Positions 32,717-42,623 are shown, counted from the stretch's first letter. The stretch is 64,000 bases of DNA from Curtobacterium sp. 9128 (GCF_007673775.1 NZ_VEAF01000002.1:62001-126000), one strand, 5' to 3'. Program-made: numbers and translations. Notes: generated from the letters alone by a model not told the origin.

Positions 32717-34420
32717 ATGCACGCGAGAATGAACCGCTGGTGGGACGGCATATCCCTGCGCACGAAGATCACCGGGATCACGGTGCTCCTCGTCGCGCTC
32801 GGGCTGCTCGTCGCCGGCCTCGGCACCATGACCGTGCTGTCGACGTACCTCCTCAAGCAGCTGGACAACCAGGTCACGACGACGACCACGCAGCTCGAGG
32901 GGCAGAACATCTCCGACGGGGAGCAGTACTGCAAGATCTCGCAGGTGCTCGAGAAGAGCACCTACGTCGCCGCCTACGCCGCCGACCGCAAGCAGATCTG
33001 CGACACCCAGTCGACCTCGCAGCCGGACATCTCTTCCGTCGACTTCGCCGCTGCCGCGAAGACGAGCAACCCGTTCAGCCTCTACGACAAGCAGCACAAC
33101 CACGAGTGGCGCGCCCAGGTCTCCCCCGCGAACCTGCAGAACCTCGCGACCGGGTCCACCGAGACCGGGTACGTCCTCGTCGCGGTGTCCAGCGCGGACA
33201 CCGACCAGACGATCACCCGCTTCACGATCATCTTCCTCGGCTTCGGCATCTCGGTGATCCTGCTCGGGGCGATGCTCACGCGGCTCCTCGTCACCGCGAC
33301 GTTCGACCCGTTGCGTGACGTCGAGGACACCGCCGCCCGCTTCGCCGCGGGCGACTTCAACCAGCGCCTCGACGCCGACACCCCGAACACCGAGGTCGGT
33401 CGCCTCAACCGGTCGCTCAACGCGATGCTCGAGCGGATCGACAGCGCCTTCGAGGACCGTCAGCGCACCATCGACCAGATGCGCCGCTTCGTCGGTGACG
33501 CCTCCCACGAACTCCGGACGCCGCTGGTGTCCCTCCGCGGCTACGCCGAGCTCTACCGGATGGGGGCGCTGCGCAAGGACGAGGACGTCGCCCAGGCGAT
33601 GGACCGCATCGAGAAGGAGGCCCAGCGCATGGGTCTCCTGGTGCAGGACCTCCTGCAGTTGGCGCGCATCGACGAGTCGAAGCCCCTCGAGCTCGGTCCG
33701 GTCGACCTCGTCGCGATCGCCCGCGACTCGGCGCTCGACACCATGGCGTCGAACCCGGACCGCGAGATCCAGGTGCTCGTCGAGGACGTGCCGCAGGCGG
33801 TCCGTGCGCCGTCGGCCTTCGGCCCTGCCGCCACTCCCTCGTCCTCGGACGCGCCTCCGGCCTCCCCCTCCGCGAACACCACGGGGCCGATCGCGTTCTC
33901 ACGGCAGACCCTCGCGCGACTGCGGGCACGCCGGACCCGAGCGATGAACGTCGACGGGCCGATCACCGACGAGACCACCCCGCTGCCGACGATCGTGATG
34001 CCGAAGCGACCGCCCATCGTGCTCGCCGAGGAGAACAAGATCCGCCAGGTCATCACGAACCTGATGGGCAACGCGATGCGGTTCACCGAGCACGACGCCC
34101 CGATCGAGATCGGCATCGGCGTGGATGACGACCGCGGCATGGCGCACATCGACGTGATCGACCACGGCGAGGGCATCCCGCCGCAGCTGCGCGACAAGAT
34201 CTTCCAGCGCTTCTGGCGTGCCGACACGTCCCGCGCGCGGGACACCGGTGGCTCCGGGCTCGGTCTGGCGATCGTGTCGGGCATCGTCGCCGCGCACCAG
34301 GGATCCGTGGAGGTCCTCGACACCGACGGTGGTGGCGCCACGTTCCGTGTCTGGCTTCCCCTGCTCCCCCGCGACTACATGCCGCAGGCCGCCGAGCACG
34401 CTGCCCCCACCCTGTCCTGA
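32717..34420 (+). CDS. Sensor histidine kinase with an inserted linker in the ATPase domain
   Basis: A 567-residue membrane kinase: TM1 at about 17-43, an extracytoplasmic sensor (44-166) with a Cys pair at 72 and 95, TM2 at 168-192, a HAMP domain (193-245), the phospho-acceptor His264 in DASHELRTPL, then the ATPase domain with N-box (about 438-456), G1 DHGEGIP and G2 GGSGLGLAI. Residues about 357-433 are a Pro/Ser/Ala/Arg-rich insertion before the N-box, absent from standard kinases. It phosphorylates the response regulator encoded just upstream. The Cys pair could form a disulfide outside the cell. Confidence 0.92.
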   Translation: MHARMNRWWDGISLRTKITGITVLLVALGLLVAGLGTMTVLSTYLLKQLDNQVTTTTTQLEGQNISDGEQYCKISQVLEKSTYVAAYAADRKQICDTQSTSQPDISSVDFAAAAKTSNPFSLYDKQHNHEWRAQVSPANLQNLATGSTETGYVLVAVSSADTDQTITRFTIIFLGFGISVILLGAMLTRLLVTATFDPLRDVEDTAARFAAGDFNQRLDADTPNTEVGRLNRSLNAMLERIDSAFEDRQRTIDQMRRFVGDASHELRTPLVSLRGYAELYRMGALRKDEDVAQAMDRIEKEAQRMGLLVQDLLQLARIDESKPLELGPVDLVAIARDSALDTMASNPDREIQVLVEDVPQAVRAPSAFGPAATPSSSDAPPASPSANTTGPIAFSRQTLARLRARRTRAMNVDGPITDETTPLPTIVMPKRPPIVLAEENKIRQVITNLMGNAMRFTEHDAPIEIGIGVDDDRGMAHIDVIDHGEGIPPQLRDKIFQRFWRADTSRARDTGGSGLGLAIVSGIVAAHQGSVEVLDTDGGGATFRVWLPLLPRDYMPQAAEHAAPTLS

Positions 34421-34449
34421 GGCGCGGGGCTCATGCTCGGCCCGGCCCA

Positions 34450-34570
34450 GGTTCCGTCGCAGGCCGGGTTCCGTCCCCGGCCAGGTTCCGTAATTGCGGC
34501 ATCTCGACGCGACGCACGGGCGTTTCGTGGCATCTCGGCGGTAGGCGGCGGCGAGTCGTGGAACCTCGAG
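34450..34570 (+). repeat. Phased repeat element, copy A
   Basis: GGTTCCGT occurs at 34450, 34467 and 34484 (17-base steps). Then come three related units, GGCATCTCG at 34498, GGCATCTCG at 34529 and GGAACCTCG at 34560, exactly 31 bases apart. It lies between the kinase gene and the 3' end of the nuclease-like gene, and faces copy B on the other side of that gene. Confidence 0.8.
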
Positions 34571-34602
34571 AGAACGGCGCGCACTCCTGCTCCGGTTCGG
34601 TG

Positions 34603-35499
34603 TCAGGCGGCGCGACGCTGCTCGAGTCGGCGCTGCACGAATGCCTGGCGGAGCCGTTCAAACAGCACGCTCGGCCGGTCGGCGTCCATCGCCGTGGCGT
34701 GGATCACGATCCAGCGGTTGACGCTGAATCCGTTGGCTCGTCGCTGGTCCCGGCGGTACTGCTCTCGACCACGGTGGTGTTCCCCGTCGTACTCGAGCGC
34801 GATCCGCGACTCAGGCCACGCCAGGTCGACGCGGCCGAGGAACTGACCGTCATCGTCGAAGACGTCCACGTTCACTTCTGGCTCTGGGAACCCGGCATCG
34901 ACGACGCTCAGGCGCATCCGGGTCTCCATGGGCGACTCTGCGCCAGCCCGGACGCGCCCCAACGCTGCTCGCGCCGTGACTGCGGCGCGGGCGTTCCTCG
35001 TGATCGCCGCAGCCAGGTCGTCGATGGTGGCCAGCGCGGATGGTCCGACGAAGAAGTCACCGAGGACCACGAGCTCCTCGACGGTGAGGATCGACGCGCA
35101 TTCGAACCAGCACCGTGCCGGACCGCTCACCGGGATACCGTGCAGGGTCCTGACGTCGGGGTCGCCGACCCGGATCCGGTGCGGCGTCACCTGCGGCCGC
35201 CGCATGATCGGGGCCGGGCCGATCGACGTCACGTGGACGAGCGCATCCTGGAGACGACTCGGAAGTGGCGCGCCCCACAACCGAGCCGCGGTGACGTGAC
35301 TGACGTACTGGTCTCGGCGGAGTACCAACGCGACGGCCTCGATGATGTCGACCTCGTACGCCGCAGGTGCGCGGACCCCGTGCAGTGGTGCCATGAGGTC
35401 ACGACGCGTGAGCCGGGATCGGGAGAGTCCGTTCGCCAACGCGGCATCGACGCGGAACGGGCCCCGCCAGGTGTTCGGCACGGACGACGGATCGGTCAT
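34603..35499 (-). CDS. AbiEi-like/DUF559 endonuclease-domain protein
   Basis: A 298-residue protein with two parts. The N-terminal two-thirds (about 10-180) resembles the AbiEi-type antitoxin/DNA-binding region seen in many actinobacterial orphan proteins (SHVTAARLWGAPLP, PVSGPARCWFECA). The C-terminal 100 residues are DUF559-like: GRVDLAWPESRIALEYDGEHH (about 230-250) gives the Asp ... Glu-x-Asp cluster of a Vsr/PD-(D/E)xK nuclease fold. The ATG at 35499 is the first plausible start; the upstream frame runs into repeat copy B. The gene is bracketed by inverted copies of the phased repeat, which suggests it moved or works together with them. No toxin partner adjoins. Confidence 0.75.
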   Translation of the reverse strand: MTDPSSVPNTWRGPFRVDAALANGLSRSRLTRRDLMAPLHGVRAPAAYEVDIIEAVALVLRRDQYVSHVTAARLWGAPLPSRLQDALVHVTSIGPAPIMRRPQVTPHRIRVGDPDVRTLHGIPVSGPARCWFECASILTVEELVVLGDFFVGPSALATIDDLAAAITRNARAAVTARAALGRVRAGAESPMETRMRLSVVDAGFPEPEVNVDVFDDDGQFLGRVDLAWPESRIALEYDGEHHRGREQYRRDQRRANGFSVNRWIVIHATAMDADRPSVLFERLRQAFVQRRLEQRRAA

Positions 35500-35610
35500 C
35501 CCAGAAGGATCAACGGTAGGTCTGTGGTGAACCGCGCTCTGGGATGGTTCCGTGGAGAACGAGGTGACCCGAGCCTCCTGTGCGGAACAGCCGCCGTCGG
35601 GTCGGCGGAA

Positions 35611-35718
35611 CCAGGTGCCACAACTCGCCGGCCGCGTTCGACGGAGTTCCATGACTCACCGCGCCGAACGCGCGAGATGCCGCAATTACGGAACTTCGGG
35701 GGCGGGCCGGAACTTCGG
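35611..35718 (-). repeat. Phased repeat element, copy B (inverted relative to A)
   Basis: Read on the minus strand, GTTCC elements at about 35709 and 35690 are followed by units ending at 35673, 35642 and 35611, again exactly 31 bases apart (GGCATCTCG, GGAACTCCG, GGCACCTGG). Copies A and B share a 22-base identical stretch (GTTCC through CATCTCG). This element fills much of the 312-base gap between the nuclease-like gene and groL. Confidence 0.8.
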
Positions 35719-35756
35719 CGGAGGGCGGGGGGGGCGGGCGCCGGCACCCCCGCACG

Positions 35757-35798
35757 CGGAAGGGCCCCCGCACGCGACTGCGTGCGGGGGCCCTTCCG
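35757..35798 (-). terminator. 19-bp perfect hairpin terminator of groL
   Basis: CGGAAGGGCC-type 19-base arms with a four-base loop lie 14 bases past the groL stop. Confidence 0.8.
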
Positions 35799-35811
35799 TG
35801 TCAGGACTGGA

Positions 35812-37498
<1,687 letters not shown>

Positions 37499-37504
37499 AC
37501 CCCG

Positions 37505-37533
37505 ATTCTGGCACTCGACCCCCGAGAGTGCAA
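37505..37533 (-). promoter_or_regulatory. groL promoter overlapping CIRCE element 2
   Basis: On the minus strand TTGCAC (37533-37528), a 17-base spacer and CAGAAT (37510-37505) form a good promoter. TTGCACTC-N9-GAGTGCCA (37533-37509) is a second CIRCE, so HrcA binding would block RNA polymerase directly. Confidence 0.85.
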
Positions 37534-37617
37534 CACACCCCGACACACGACGAGCACCCGGACGACACACACCCCGACACACGACGAGCACCCGGACGAC
37601 ACACACCCCGACACGCG
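37534..37617. repeat. 34-base tandem repeat, about 2.5 copies
   Basis: The unit CGACACACGACGAGCACCCG (plus 14 more bases) begins at 37541 and 37575 and, with two changes, at 37609. It separates the groL promoter from the cspA terminator. It is A/C-rich on the plus strand and unlike the flanks. Confidence 0.8.
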
Positions 37618-37653
37618 ACGAGCGCGCCGCCCCATCGGGGACGACGCGCTCGT
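37618..37653 (-). terminator. Two-step hairpin terminator of cspA
   Basis: Outer arms ACGAGCGCG/CGCGCTCGT and inner CCCC/GGGG lie 17 bases past the cspA stop. Confidence 0.6.
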
Positions 37654-37669
37654 GGTGTGGTTCGGACGA

Positions 37670-37873
37670 CTACGCCGGACGCACCGACTCGGCCTGCGGT
37701 CCCTTGGACCCCGTGCCGACGTCGAACGTCACTGCCTGCCCCTCCTCGAGGACCTTGTAGCCGCTCATGTCGATGGCCGAGTAGTGGACGAACACGTCCT
37801 GGCCCCCTCCATCGACGGTGATGAAGCCGAAGCCCTTCTCAGCGTTGAACCACTTGACGGTTCCGTTGGCCAT
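37670..37873 (-). CDS. cspA: Cold-shock protein CspA
   Basis: A 67-residue single OB-fold RNA chaperone. [18 protein letters not shown] carries RNP1 (KGFGFI) and DVFVHYSAI carries RNP2. Full family length with no extension, unlike the 125-residue cold-shock protein at 27657. A leader of about 125 bases separates it from a clear promoter at 38006-38033, as in many cold-shock mRNAs in which the leader controls translation. Confidence 0.96.
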   Translation of the reverse strand: MANGTVKWFNAEKGFGFITVDGGGQDVFVHYSAIDMSGYKVLEEGQAVTFDVGTGSKGPQAESVRPA

Positions 37874-38005
37874 GATCTGTTGCTCCCTGCGGTACTGCTG
37901 TTGCGATCGACGGCGTCGTCGGGAGACGCCGCGGGTCGGGCCCGGGTGTTCCTGGCGAGCGCACCGAGGTCCGTCGACATTCCGATCACGGGATGACCAC
38001 TTGTG

Positions 38006-38033
38006 ACTCTAATCAGGAAGCGCGATTCGGCAA
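38006..38033 (-). promoter_or_regulatory. cspA promoter with long 5' leader
   Basis: TTGCCG (38033-38028), a 16-base spacer and TAGAGT (38011-38006) on the minus strand. Transcription would start near 37999, giving a leader of about 125 bases that includes several GC-rich hairpins. Confidence 0.6.
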
Positions 38034-38109
38034 GAGGGCAACAGCCCATTTCACGTCGATTCCTCCGGAACTCAACGTGCCGGAAACACCGCCGTCACAA
38101 ATGCCGGGT

Positions 38110-38691
38110 TCAACCGGTGAAGTCGGCCCCGAGCACGACGCTCACGTCGGCGTTCGGGAACGCCGACGACTGCTGCACGGCACTCACCCCCAGGGACGCC
38201 GCGATGCCCTTGGCGAGGGCCGCCTGCGACTCCTGCTGGTAGTAGACGATCGTCGACGGGGTGCCGGTCGTCCCGGCGTTGCCGCTCGAGGTCACCTTCC
38301 ACCCCGCGGTCGTCAGCTTCGTCGTCGCCGTCGCGGCCAGACCACGCGTCGACGTGCCGTTGAGGACGACGAGCGTGGTGCTGCCCTGGTCCGACGGCGA
38401 CGCCGCGGCCGCCTCGGACGAGCTGCCCGCCGACGGCTCGCCGGACGGTGCCGCCGTCGAGGTGGCCGACGAGGACGCCGAGGGCGCCGGGGACGAGCTG
38501 TCCCCGTTGAAGGAGTAGCTGCCGTTGAGGAGCGCGAGGACGAGCACCCCGATGCCGACGAGCACGCCGGTGGCGAGGGCCGCCCACGCGAACGCGATCC
38601 ACCCGCGGCCCCGCCGGTACGAGCCACGGTGGGCGCCGACGCGTGGCCCGTCGGTCACGTCGTCGAAGCGGTCATGGGGGAATCTCGTCAT
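38110..38691 (-). CDS. LytR C-terminal domain (LytR_C) membrane protein
   Basis: A 193-residue protein: a short basic cytoplasmic N-terminus (1-28), one TM helix (about 31-55), a Ser/Ala/Pro-rich extracytoplasmic linker (60-98) and a C-terminal LytR_C domain (about 100-193) with the LVVLNGTSTRGLA pattern. The domain is found beside or within wall-polymer ligases, and this stand-alone form is typical next to a DUF3263 gene. It probably acts in the cell envelope. It overlaps the DUF3263 gene in ATGA. The exact role is unknown. Confidence 0.85.
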   Translation of the reverse strand: MTRFPHDRFDDVTDGPRVGAHRGSYRRGRGWIAFAWAALATGVLVGIGVLVLALLNGSYSFNGDSSSPAPSASSSATSTAAPSGEPSAGSSSEAAAASPSDQGSTTLVVLNGTSTRGLAATATTKLTTAGWKVTSSGNAGTTGTPSTIVYYQQESQAALAKGIAASLGVSAVQQSSAFPNADVSVVLGADFTG

Positions 38692-39005
38692 CGTTCCTCT
38701 TCGGTTCCGGTGCCGGCATCGGCAGACGGGGACGCGGACCCGGGCACGACGAAGCTGCGGTTCGCCCGCGCGGTCGTCCGCGCACGGCGCAGTCGTTGGA
38801 GCCGTCCGACCAGCTGCGGGTCGTAGGCGAGCGCTGCCGGTGAGTCGATCACACGGTTCAGCACCTGGTAGTACCGCGCCGGGGACATGTCGAACTCGAC
38901 CCGGATCTCCGCTTCCTTGGTCCGGTCGTGCCGCGCGCGGTCGTGCTCGAACGCGAGCACGTGCTTGGCGAGCTCACTGAGCTCGTCCGCGGGGATGGTC
39001 GTCAC
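38688..39005 (-). CDS. DUF3263 protein
   Basis: A 105-residue soluble protein with a helix-turn-helix-like stretch (ADELSELAKHVLAFEHDR ... DMSPARYYQVLNRVID), the DUF3263 family. The N-terminal half looks like a sigma-70 region 4 or small DNA-binding fold; the basic end (LQRLRRARTTARANRS) supports nucleic-acid contact. I chose GTG 39005: a TACGAT box abuts the GTG at 39041, so the transcript would begin inside that longer version. It is the first gene of the pair with LytR_C. Confidence 0.75.
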   Translation of the reverse strand: MTTIPADELSELAKHVLAFEHDRARHDRTKEAEIRVEFDMSPARYYQVLNRVIDSPAALAYDPQLVGRLQRLRRARTTARANRSFVVPGSASPSADAGTGTEEER

Positions 39006-39041
39006 GACGGTCCGATCGCATTCGGGGAACGGGTCCCGCAC

Positions 39042-39047
39042 ATCGTA
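39042..39047 (-). promoter_or_regulatory. -10 box of the DUF3263/LytR_C operon
   Basis: TACGAT on the minus strand; transcription would begin about seven bases on, leaving a leader of roughly 30 bases to the GTG at 39005. Confidence 0.45.
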
Positions 39048-39120
39048 GGGGTGCGATCGAGGCCGACCCTGGCATGGTGCTGGACTGTCGCGGAATCGGC
39101 CGAACGCACGCTCAGCGTGG

Positions 39121-40113
39121 TCAGGACCAGCGGATCTCGGTGCCGAAGGCGTCGGACACCGCGACGGCCTGCCCGTCCAACGACAGTGTCGCGAACGCCG
39201 CAGGGTCGTCGGGGTCCACCTCCGGGGGCAGTGTCGCCGCCACGCCGGACAGGATCCCGGTCCGCTCGAGGGCGATCCACCGCACGCCCAGCTCGTGGAT
39301 CCGGTCGACGAAGCGCTGACGCTCTCGCCCCGGGACGTAGACGAGCGTCCCGGTGGTCAGCACCACGGGTTCGCAGTGGTCCGGCAGGCGGTCGAGTGCC
39401 CGGTCCAGGTCGTCCGGCACGCGGCCGACGACCCGGACGGGAGGCTCGGCGAGCGTCGCGCGCGCTGCCTCGCGCATCAGGGCGGTGCGTTCCAGGGCCT
39501 CGGGCGGCACCGCCTCCACCAGACGGTCGAAGGCGCCGGTAGTCGCCAGGTCGACGGGGTGCGGGTCGAGTGCGACGCGGGCCGCGACCCGGATCGGCGC
39601 CGTGGCCGGCGCCGGCACCGCTCCCCGGGCGTCGGCGACCAGGTGGATCGACGGCTCCGTCGGTGCGGTGTGCATCCGCACGGTCCTGGTCGAGTCGCCG
39701 TCGGGCACCCGGTAGTCGAGCGTGACCCGGTCCGGGATCGAACAGAGCCCGGCGGACGCGCCGACGTCGACGAGCCCGATCGGCCGCGCGGAGTCGGTGG
39801 CGACGGCCGCGAGGAGCGGGACGACGGGGCCGAGCCGCCGCGGGTCGTTGGCCTGCATCGTGGCGGCGGTGAGGGCCGCGACCAGGGCGGGGCGAGCCTC
39901 CCGTCCGAGCGCGCGGAGCGCACCGGGGTCCGACGGATCAGCACCGAGTCGTCGCGCGACCGCGAACAGCAGCTCGGGCTGCCGCTGGGTCGGCGGGACC
40001 TCGTCGAGGAGCCGCACCAGGTGCTCGTCGAGCGAACGCGCCCAGGCGGCGTACGTCGGCGAGACGCCCTCGATGCGTTCCGCGTACGCGGCGTAGCGGT
40101 CCCTCGTCGTCAC
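39121..40113 (-). CDS. DUF2332 family protein
   Basis: A 330-residue soluble protein matching the actinobacterial DUF2332 family: ARRLGADPSDPGALRALGREAR (around 54-75), then VDVGASAGLCSIPDRVTLDY, a glycine-rich segment resembling an S-adenosylmethionine-binding loop, and CEPVVLTTGTLVYVPGRERQRF later. A Rossmann-type methyltransferase fold is suggested but not proven. It is translationally coupled (GTGA) to the GNAT gene upstream. Function unknown. Confidence 0.78.
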   Translation of the reverse strand: MTTRDRYAAYAERIEGVSPTYAAWARSLDEHLVRLLDEVPPTQRQPELLFAVARRLGADPSDPGALRALGREARPALVAALTAATMQANDPRRLGPVVPLLAAVATDSARPIGLVDVGASAGLCSIPDRVTLDYRVPDGDSTRTVRMHTAPTEPSIHLVADARGAVPAPATAPIRVAARVALDPHPVDLATTGAFDRLVEAVPPEALERTALMREAARATLAEPPVRVVGRVPDDLDRALDRLPDHCEPVVLTTGTLVYVPGRERQRFVDRIHELGVRWIALERTGILSGVAATLPPEVDPDDPAAFATLSLDGQAVAVSDAFGTEIRWS

Positions 40114-40577
40114 CCGCGGTGCATCCCGACGTGCCGGATGCCGGCTTCGACGTACGGCTCACCGAAGCGGACGAAGCCGTGGCGCTCGTAGAGGGCGGCG
40201 ACGTACTCCTGGGCGTGCAGGACGAAGGGCTCGTGACCGTGGCGGTCGAGCACGGCGGCGACCAGCCGGCCGGCGATGCCGCGGCCGCGGTGCTCGGGGT
40301 GGGTGGCGACCCGACCGATCACCCAGGACGGCGGAGCGGTCCCTTCGGGGTGGACCTCGCCGGCAGCGGGTCGGATCAGGCGGAGGTACCCGACCGTTTC
40401 GTCGTCGGCGCCGAACCACCAGTGTTCGGTGTCCGGCTCCCGGTCGCGGCCGTCGAAGTCCTCGTCCGAGACGCGCTGCTCGAGCGCGAACACGCGGTTC
40501 CGGAGTCGGACTATGCCGTACAGTTCGTCCGTCGTCAGACGGTCCCATCGGGCGTGCTGCACGGAATGCTCGGACAC
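40110..40577 (-). CDS. ElaA-like GNAT N-acetyltransferase
   Basis: A 155-residue GNAT protein. ELYGIVRLRNRVFALEQ (about 18-34) is characteristic of ElaA, and VIGRVATHPEHRGRGIAGRL (about 86-105) holds the acetyl-CoA loop (Q/RxxGxG/A). The substrate is unknown; small-molecule or protein amines are possible. It is the first gene of an operon with the DUF2332 gene and divergent from msrB. Confidence 0.85.
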   Translation of the reverse strand: MSEHSVQHARWDRLTTDELYGIVRLRNRVFALEQRVSDEDFDGRDREPDTEHWWFGADDETVGYLRLIRPAAGEVHPEGTAPPSWVIGRVATHPEHRGRGIAGRLVAAVLDRHGHEPFVLHAQEYVAALYERHGFVRFGEPYVEAGIRHVGMHRG

Positions 40578-40634
40578 CCGGACGAGTTTACTGAGGGTGG
40601 CTGCACCACAGCGCCAGAAGCAGGAGGCACATCA

Positions 40635-41039
40635 ATGGCATACAACGTCGAGAAGACCGACGCCGAGTGGCGTGAGGAACTCTCCCCCGAGCAGTACGCC
40701 GTCCTCCGGCAGGCGGGCACCGAGCGCCCCTGGACGGGCGAACTCCTCGACGAGGAGCGCGCCGGGATCTACACCTGTGCCGCGTGCGGCGCCGAGCTGT
40801 TCAAGAGCGGCACGAAGTTCGACTCCGGCTGCGGCTGGCCGTCGTTCTACGAGTCGGTGGACCCCGATGCCGTCAAGCTCATCGAGGACAACTCGCTCGG
40901 CATGTCCCGCACCGAGGTCCGCTGCGCGAACTGCGGCTCGCACCTCGGGCACGTGTTCCCGGACGGCTTCGGCACGCCGACCGGCGACCGGTACTGCATG
41001 AACTCGCTCTCGCTCAACTTCTCCGAGAAGAGCGAATGA
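40635..41039 (+). CDS. msrB: Peptide-methionine (R)-S-oxide reductase
   Basis: MsrB repairs methionine-R-sulfoxide in oxidised proteins. The 134-residue enzyme has both zinc CxxC pairs (CAACG near 49, CANCG near 98), the substrate motif GCGWPSFY (about 66-73) and the catalytic Cys in RYCMNSLSLNF (about 120). AGGAGG precedes the ATG at 40635. It stands alone before tRNA-Thr; no msrA adjoins. Confidence 0.95.
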   Translation: MAYNVEKTDAEWREELSPEQYAVLRQAGTERPWTGELLDEERAGIYTCAACGAELFKSGTKFDSGCGWPSFYESVDPDAVKLIEDNSLGMSRTEVRCANCGSHLGHVFPDGFGTPTGDRYCMNSLSLNFSEKSE

Positions 41040-41059
41040 GTCCCCGACGCGCTCACCGG

Positions 41060-41065
41060 TAGGAT
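41060..41065 (+). promoter_or_regulatory. -10 box of tRNA-Thr
   Basis: TAGGAT lies 12 bases before the tRNA. Confidence 0.5.
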
Positions 41066-41076
41066 GATGCGCGTCA

Positions 41077-41149
41077 GCCGGCATGGCGCAATTGGTAGCG
41101 CACCGTACTTGTAATACGGGGGTTGCGGGTTCAAGTCCCGCTGCCGGCC
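41077..41149 (+). tRNA. tRNA-Thr (anticodon TGT)
   Basis: The cloverleaf is complete. The acceptor stem is GCCGGCA/TGCCGGC, the D-stem GCGC/GCGC, the anticodon stem CCGTA/TACGG with loop CTTGTAA (anticodon TGT, codon ACA), and the T-arm GCGGG-TTCAAGT-CCCGC. CCA is not encoded. The plus-strand open frame over it is an artefact. Confidence 0.94.
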
Positions 41150-41183
41150 CTCTGATCGACCGTCCCGCGGCGGCCTCGGCCGC

Positions 41184-42623
41184 TCACCTGCGGACGGTGA
41201 GCCCGGTGCCGTCCGCGACGACCTCGCCGTCGGGGATCCACACGACGATGTCGTCCAGCCGCACCCGCTCGAACGACGACCGCTCCGAGGTGAGCAGGTC
41301 CCTGACCTCGACCGGCGGCGGGAAGCGCTCGTCGTTCCCGATGACGATCGCGGCGAACGGGGCGTCCCGCACGTCGCGCACCGCGCCGGTCGGGACGTAC
41401 TCGACGTAGGCACTCGGCGAGATCCCGGCGAAGTAGACGTTCCCGCTGCGGACGCCCTCGTGGCGGAGCAGCGGCACGAGTCGGGCGATGCCGACCGGGC
41501 GCGTCTCCCAGACCGTCCGGGCGAACGGCGCGCTGGCGACCAACGCCACCAGGACCAGGAGGGTCGAGACCGTCGCGGTGAGACGCCGGGGCGGGAGCGC
41601 TGCGAGCCGCGCGAGGCCGATCGCGGCGAGCAGCACGATGAACGGCACCCACGCCGAGTAGTACGTCGGGAGCGCGACCTTCGCGACGAACGAGTAGAAC
41701 ACCACGAGCAGAGCCAGCGGCACGGCGAGGAACACGACGAGGCGCCCCGGGCGGACGACCGCGGCGAGCAGCACGCCGACCACGAACACGACGACGACCC
41801 CGGTGCCGACGCCCTCCTGCAGGAACAGGGCGTTCGCCCACCACGGCGCGAACTGGTGCACGACACCGCCGAGGATCACCGGGTGGCCGCCGGCGTTCTG
41901 TCCGCCCTGGACGTCGAGCATGTACCGGATGGCCGAGACCATCCCCATCGGCGCGTACAGCGCGACGCCCGTGACGACGAAGACCCCGAGCCAGACCGGT
42001 CCACCGATCGCGAGCGCCCGCCACTTCCGGAAGAGCATCGGGGCGACGAGGAACGCCGGGAGCAGCACGAGCGTCGAGACCTTCGACGTCACCGATGCGG
42101 CCATCAGCACCGCCGACAACGGGAGCCACCACCACCGGTCGGTCCGGAGCCACATCCAGATGGCGAACAGTGCGACGAGCGCGAAGAACGTCATGACCGG
42201 GTCGAGGAGCGCGACGCGGTCGACGCGGGCGCCGGCGCCGCCACGCGGGGTCAGCGTCCAGAGCGCCGCCGCGGCGTACCCGGCCCAGAACGAGACCTCC
42301 CGGCGCAGCCACCAGAACATCACGGCCGCGCCGATGACGACCATGGCGCCGACGAGCACGCGAGGACCGGTGGCACCGTCGCCCGCGACGAGCTGGGCGA
42401 GGCCGAAGAGGTACTTGGCGGTCGGCGGGTGCTCGCGGTTGAGCTCGAACGCCCCGTGCACGTACGCCAGACCGGCCTTGACGTAGGTCGCTTCGTCACC
42501 GCCGACGTTCTCGGACGCGATGCGCCAGAAGCACTGGTAGGCAGCGGCGAGCGCGAGCAGCACCAGAGCGGCCACGCGTACCCGTGGTCGCTGGGTCACG
42601 CCAGGGGTGGTCCGGTTCTGCAC
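41184..42623 (-). CDS. PMT/ArnT-family (GT-C) membrane glycosyltransferase
   Basis: A 479-residue polytopic protein with about 11 membrane helices. The first extracytoplasmic loop has the acidic pair in NVGGDEATYVKAG (about 40-52) and NREHPPTAKYLFGLAQ (about 62-77), as in dolichyl-phosphate-mannose or arabinose-type GT-C transferases (family 39/83). Such enzymes add a lipid-linked sugar to proteins or wall polymers outside the membrane. The last 90 residues form a soluble domain. No polyprenyl-sugar synthase adjoins, so donor and acceptor are unknown. Confidence 0.82.
   Translation of the reverse strand: MQNRTTPGVTQRPRVRVAALVLLALAAAYQCFWRIASENVGGDEATYVKAGLAYVHGAFELNREHPPTAKYLFGLAQLVAGDGATGPRVLVGAMVVIGAAVMFWWLRREVSFWAGYAAAALWTLTPRGGAGARVDRVALLDPVMTFFALVALFAIWMWLRTDRWWWLPLSAVLMAASVTSKVSTLVLLPAFLVAPMLFRKWRALAIGGPVWLGVFVVTGVALYAPMGMVSAIRYMLDVQGGQNAGGHPVILGGVVHQFAPWWANALFLQEGVGTGVVVVFVVGVLLAAVVRPGRLVVFLAVPLALLVVFYSFVAKVALPTYYSAWVPFIVLLAAIGLARLAALPPRRLTATVSTLLVLVALVASAPFARTVWETRPVGIARLVPLLRHEGVRSGNVYFAGISPSAYVEYVPTGAVRDVRDAPFAAIVIGNDERFPPPVEVRDLLTSERSSFERVRLDDIVVWIPDGEVVADGTGLTVRR

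Noticed and set aside
34484..34570. Possible CRISPR array in the 31-base-phased repeats
   Set aside because: Only three units per locus, the repeats are degenerate, the intervening bases are related between loci, and no cas gene is present in the window.
41083..41409. Plus-strand open frame beginning MAQLVAHRTCNTG
   Set aside because: It is translated from tRNA-Thr and its flank, a well-known annotation artefact.
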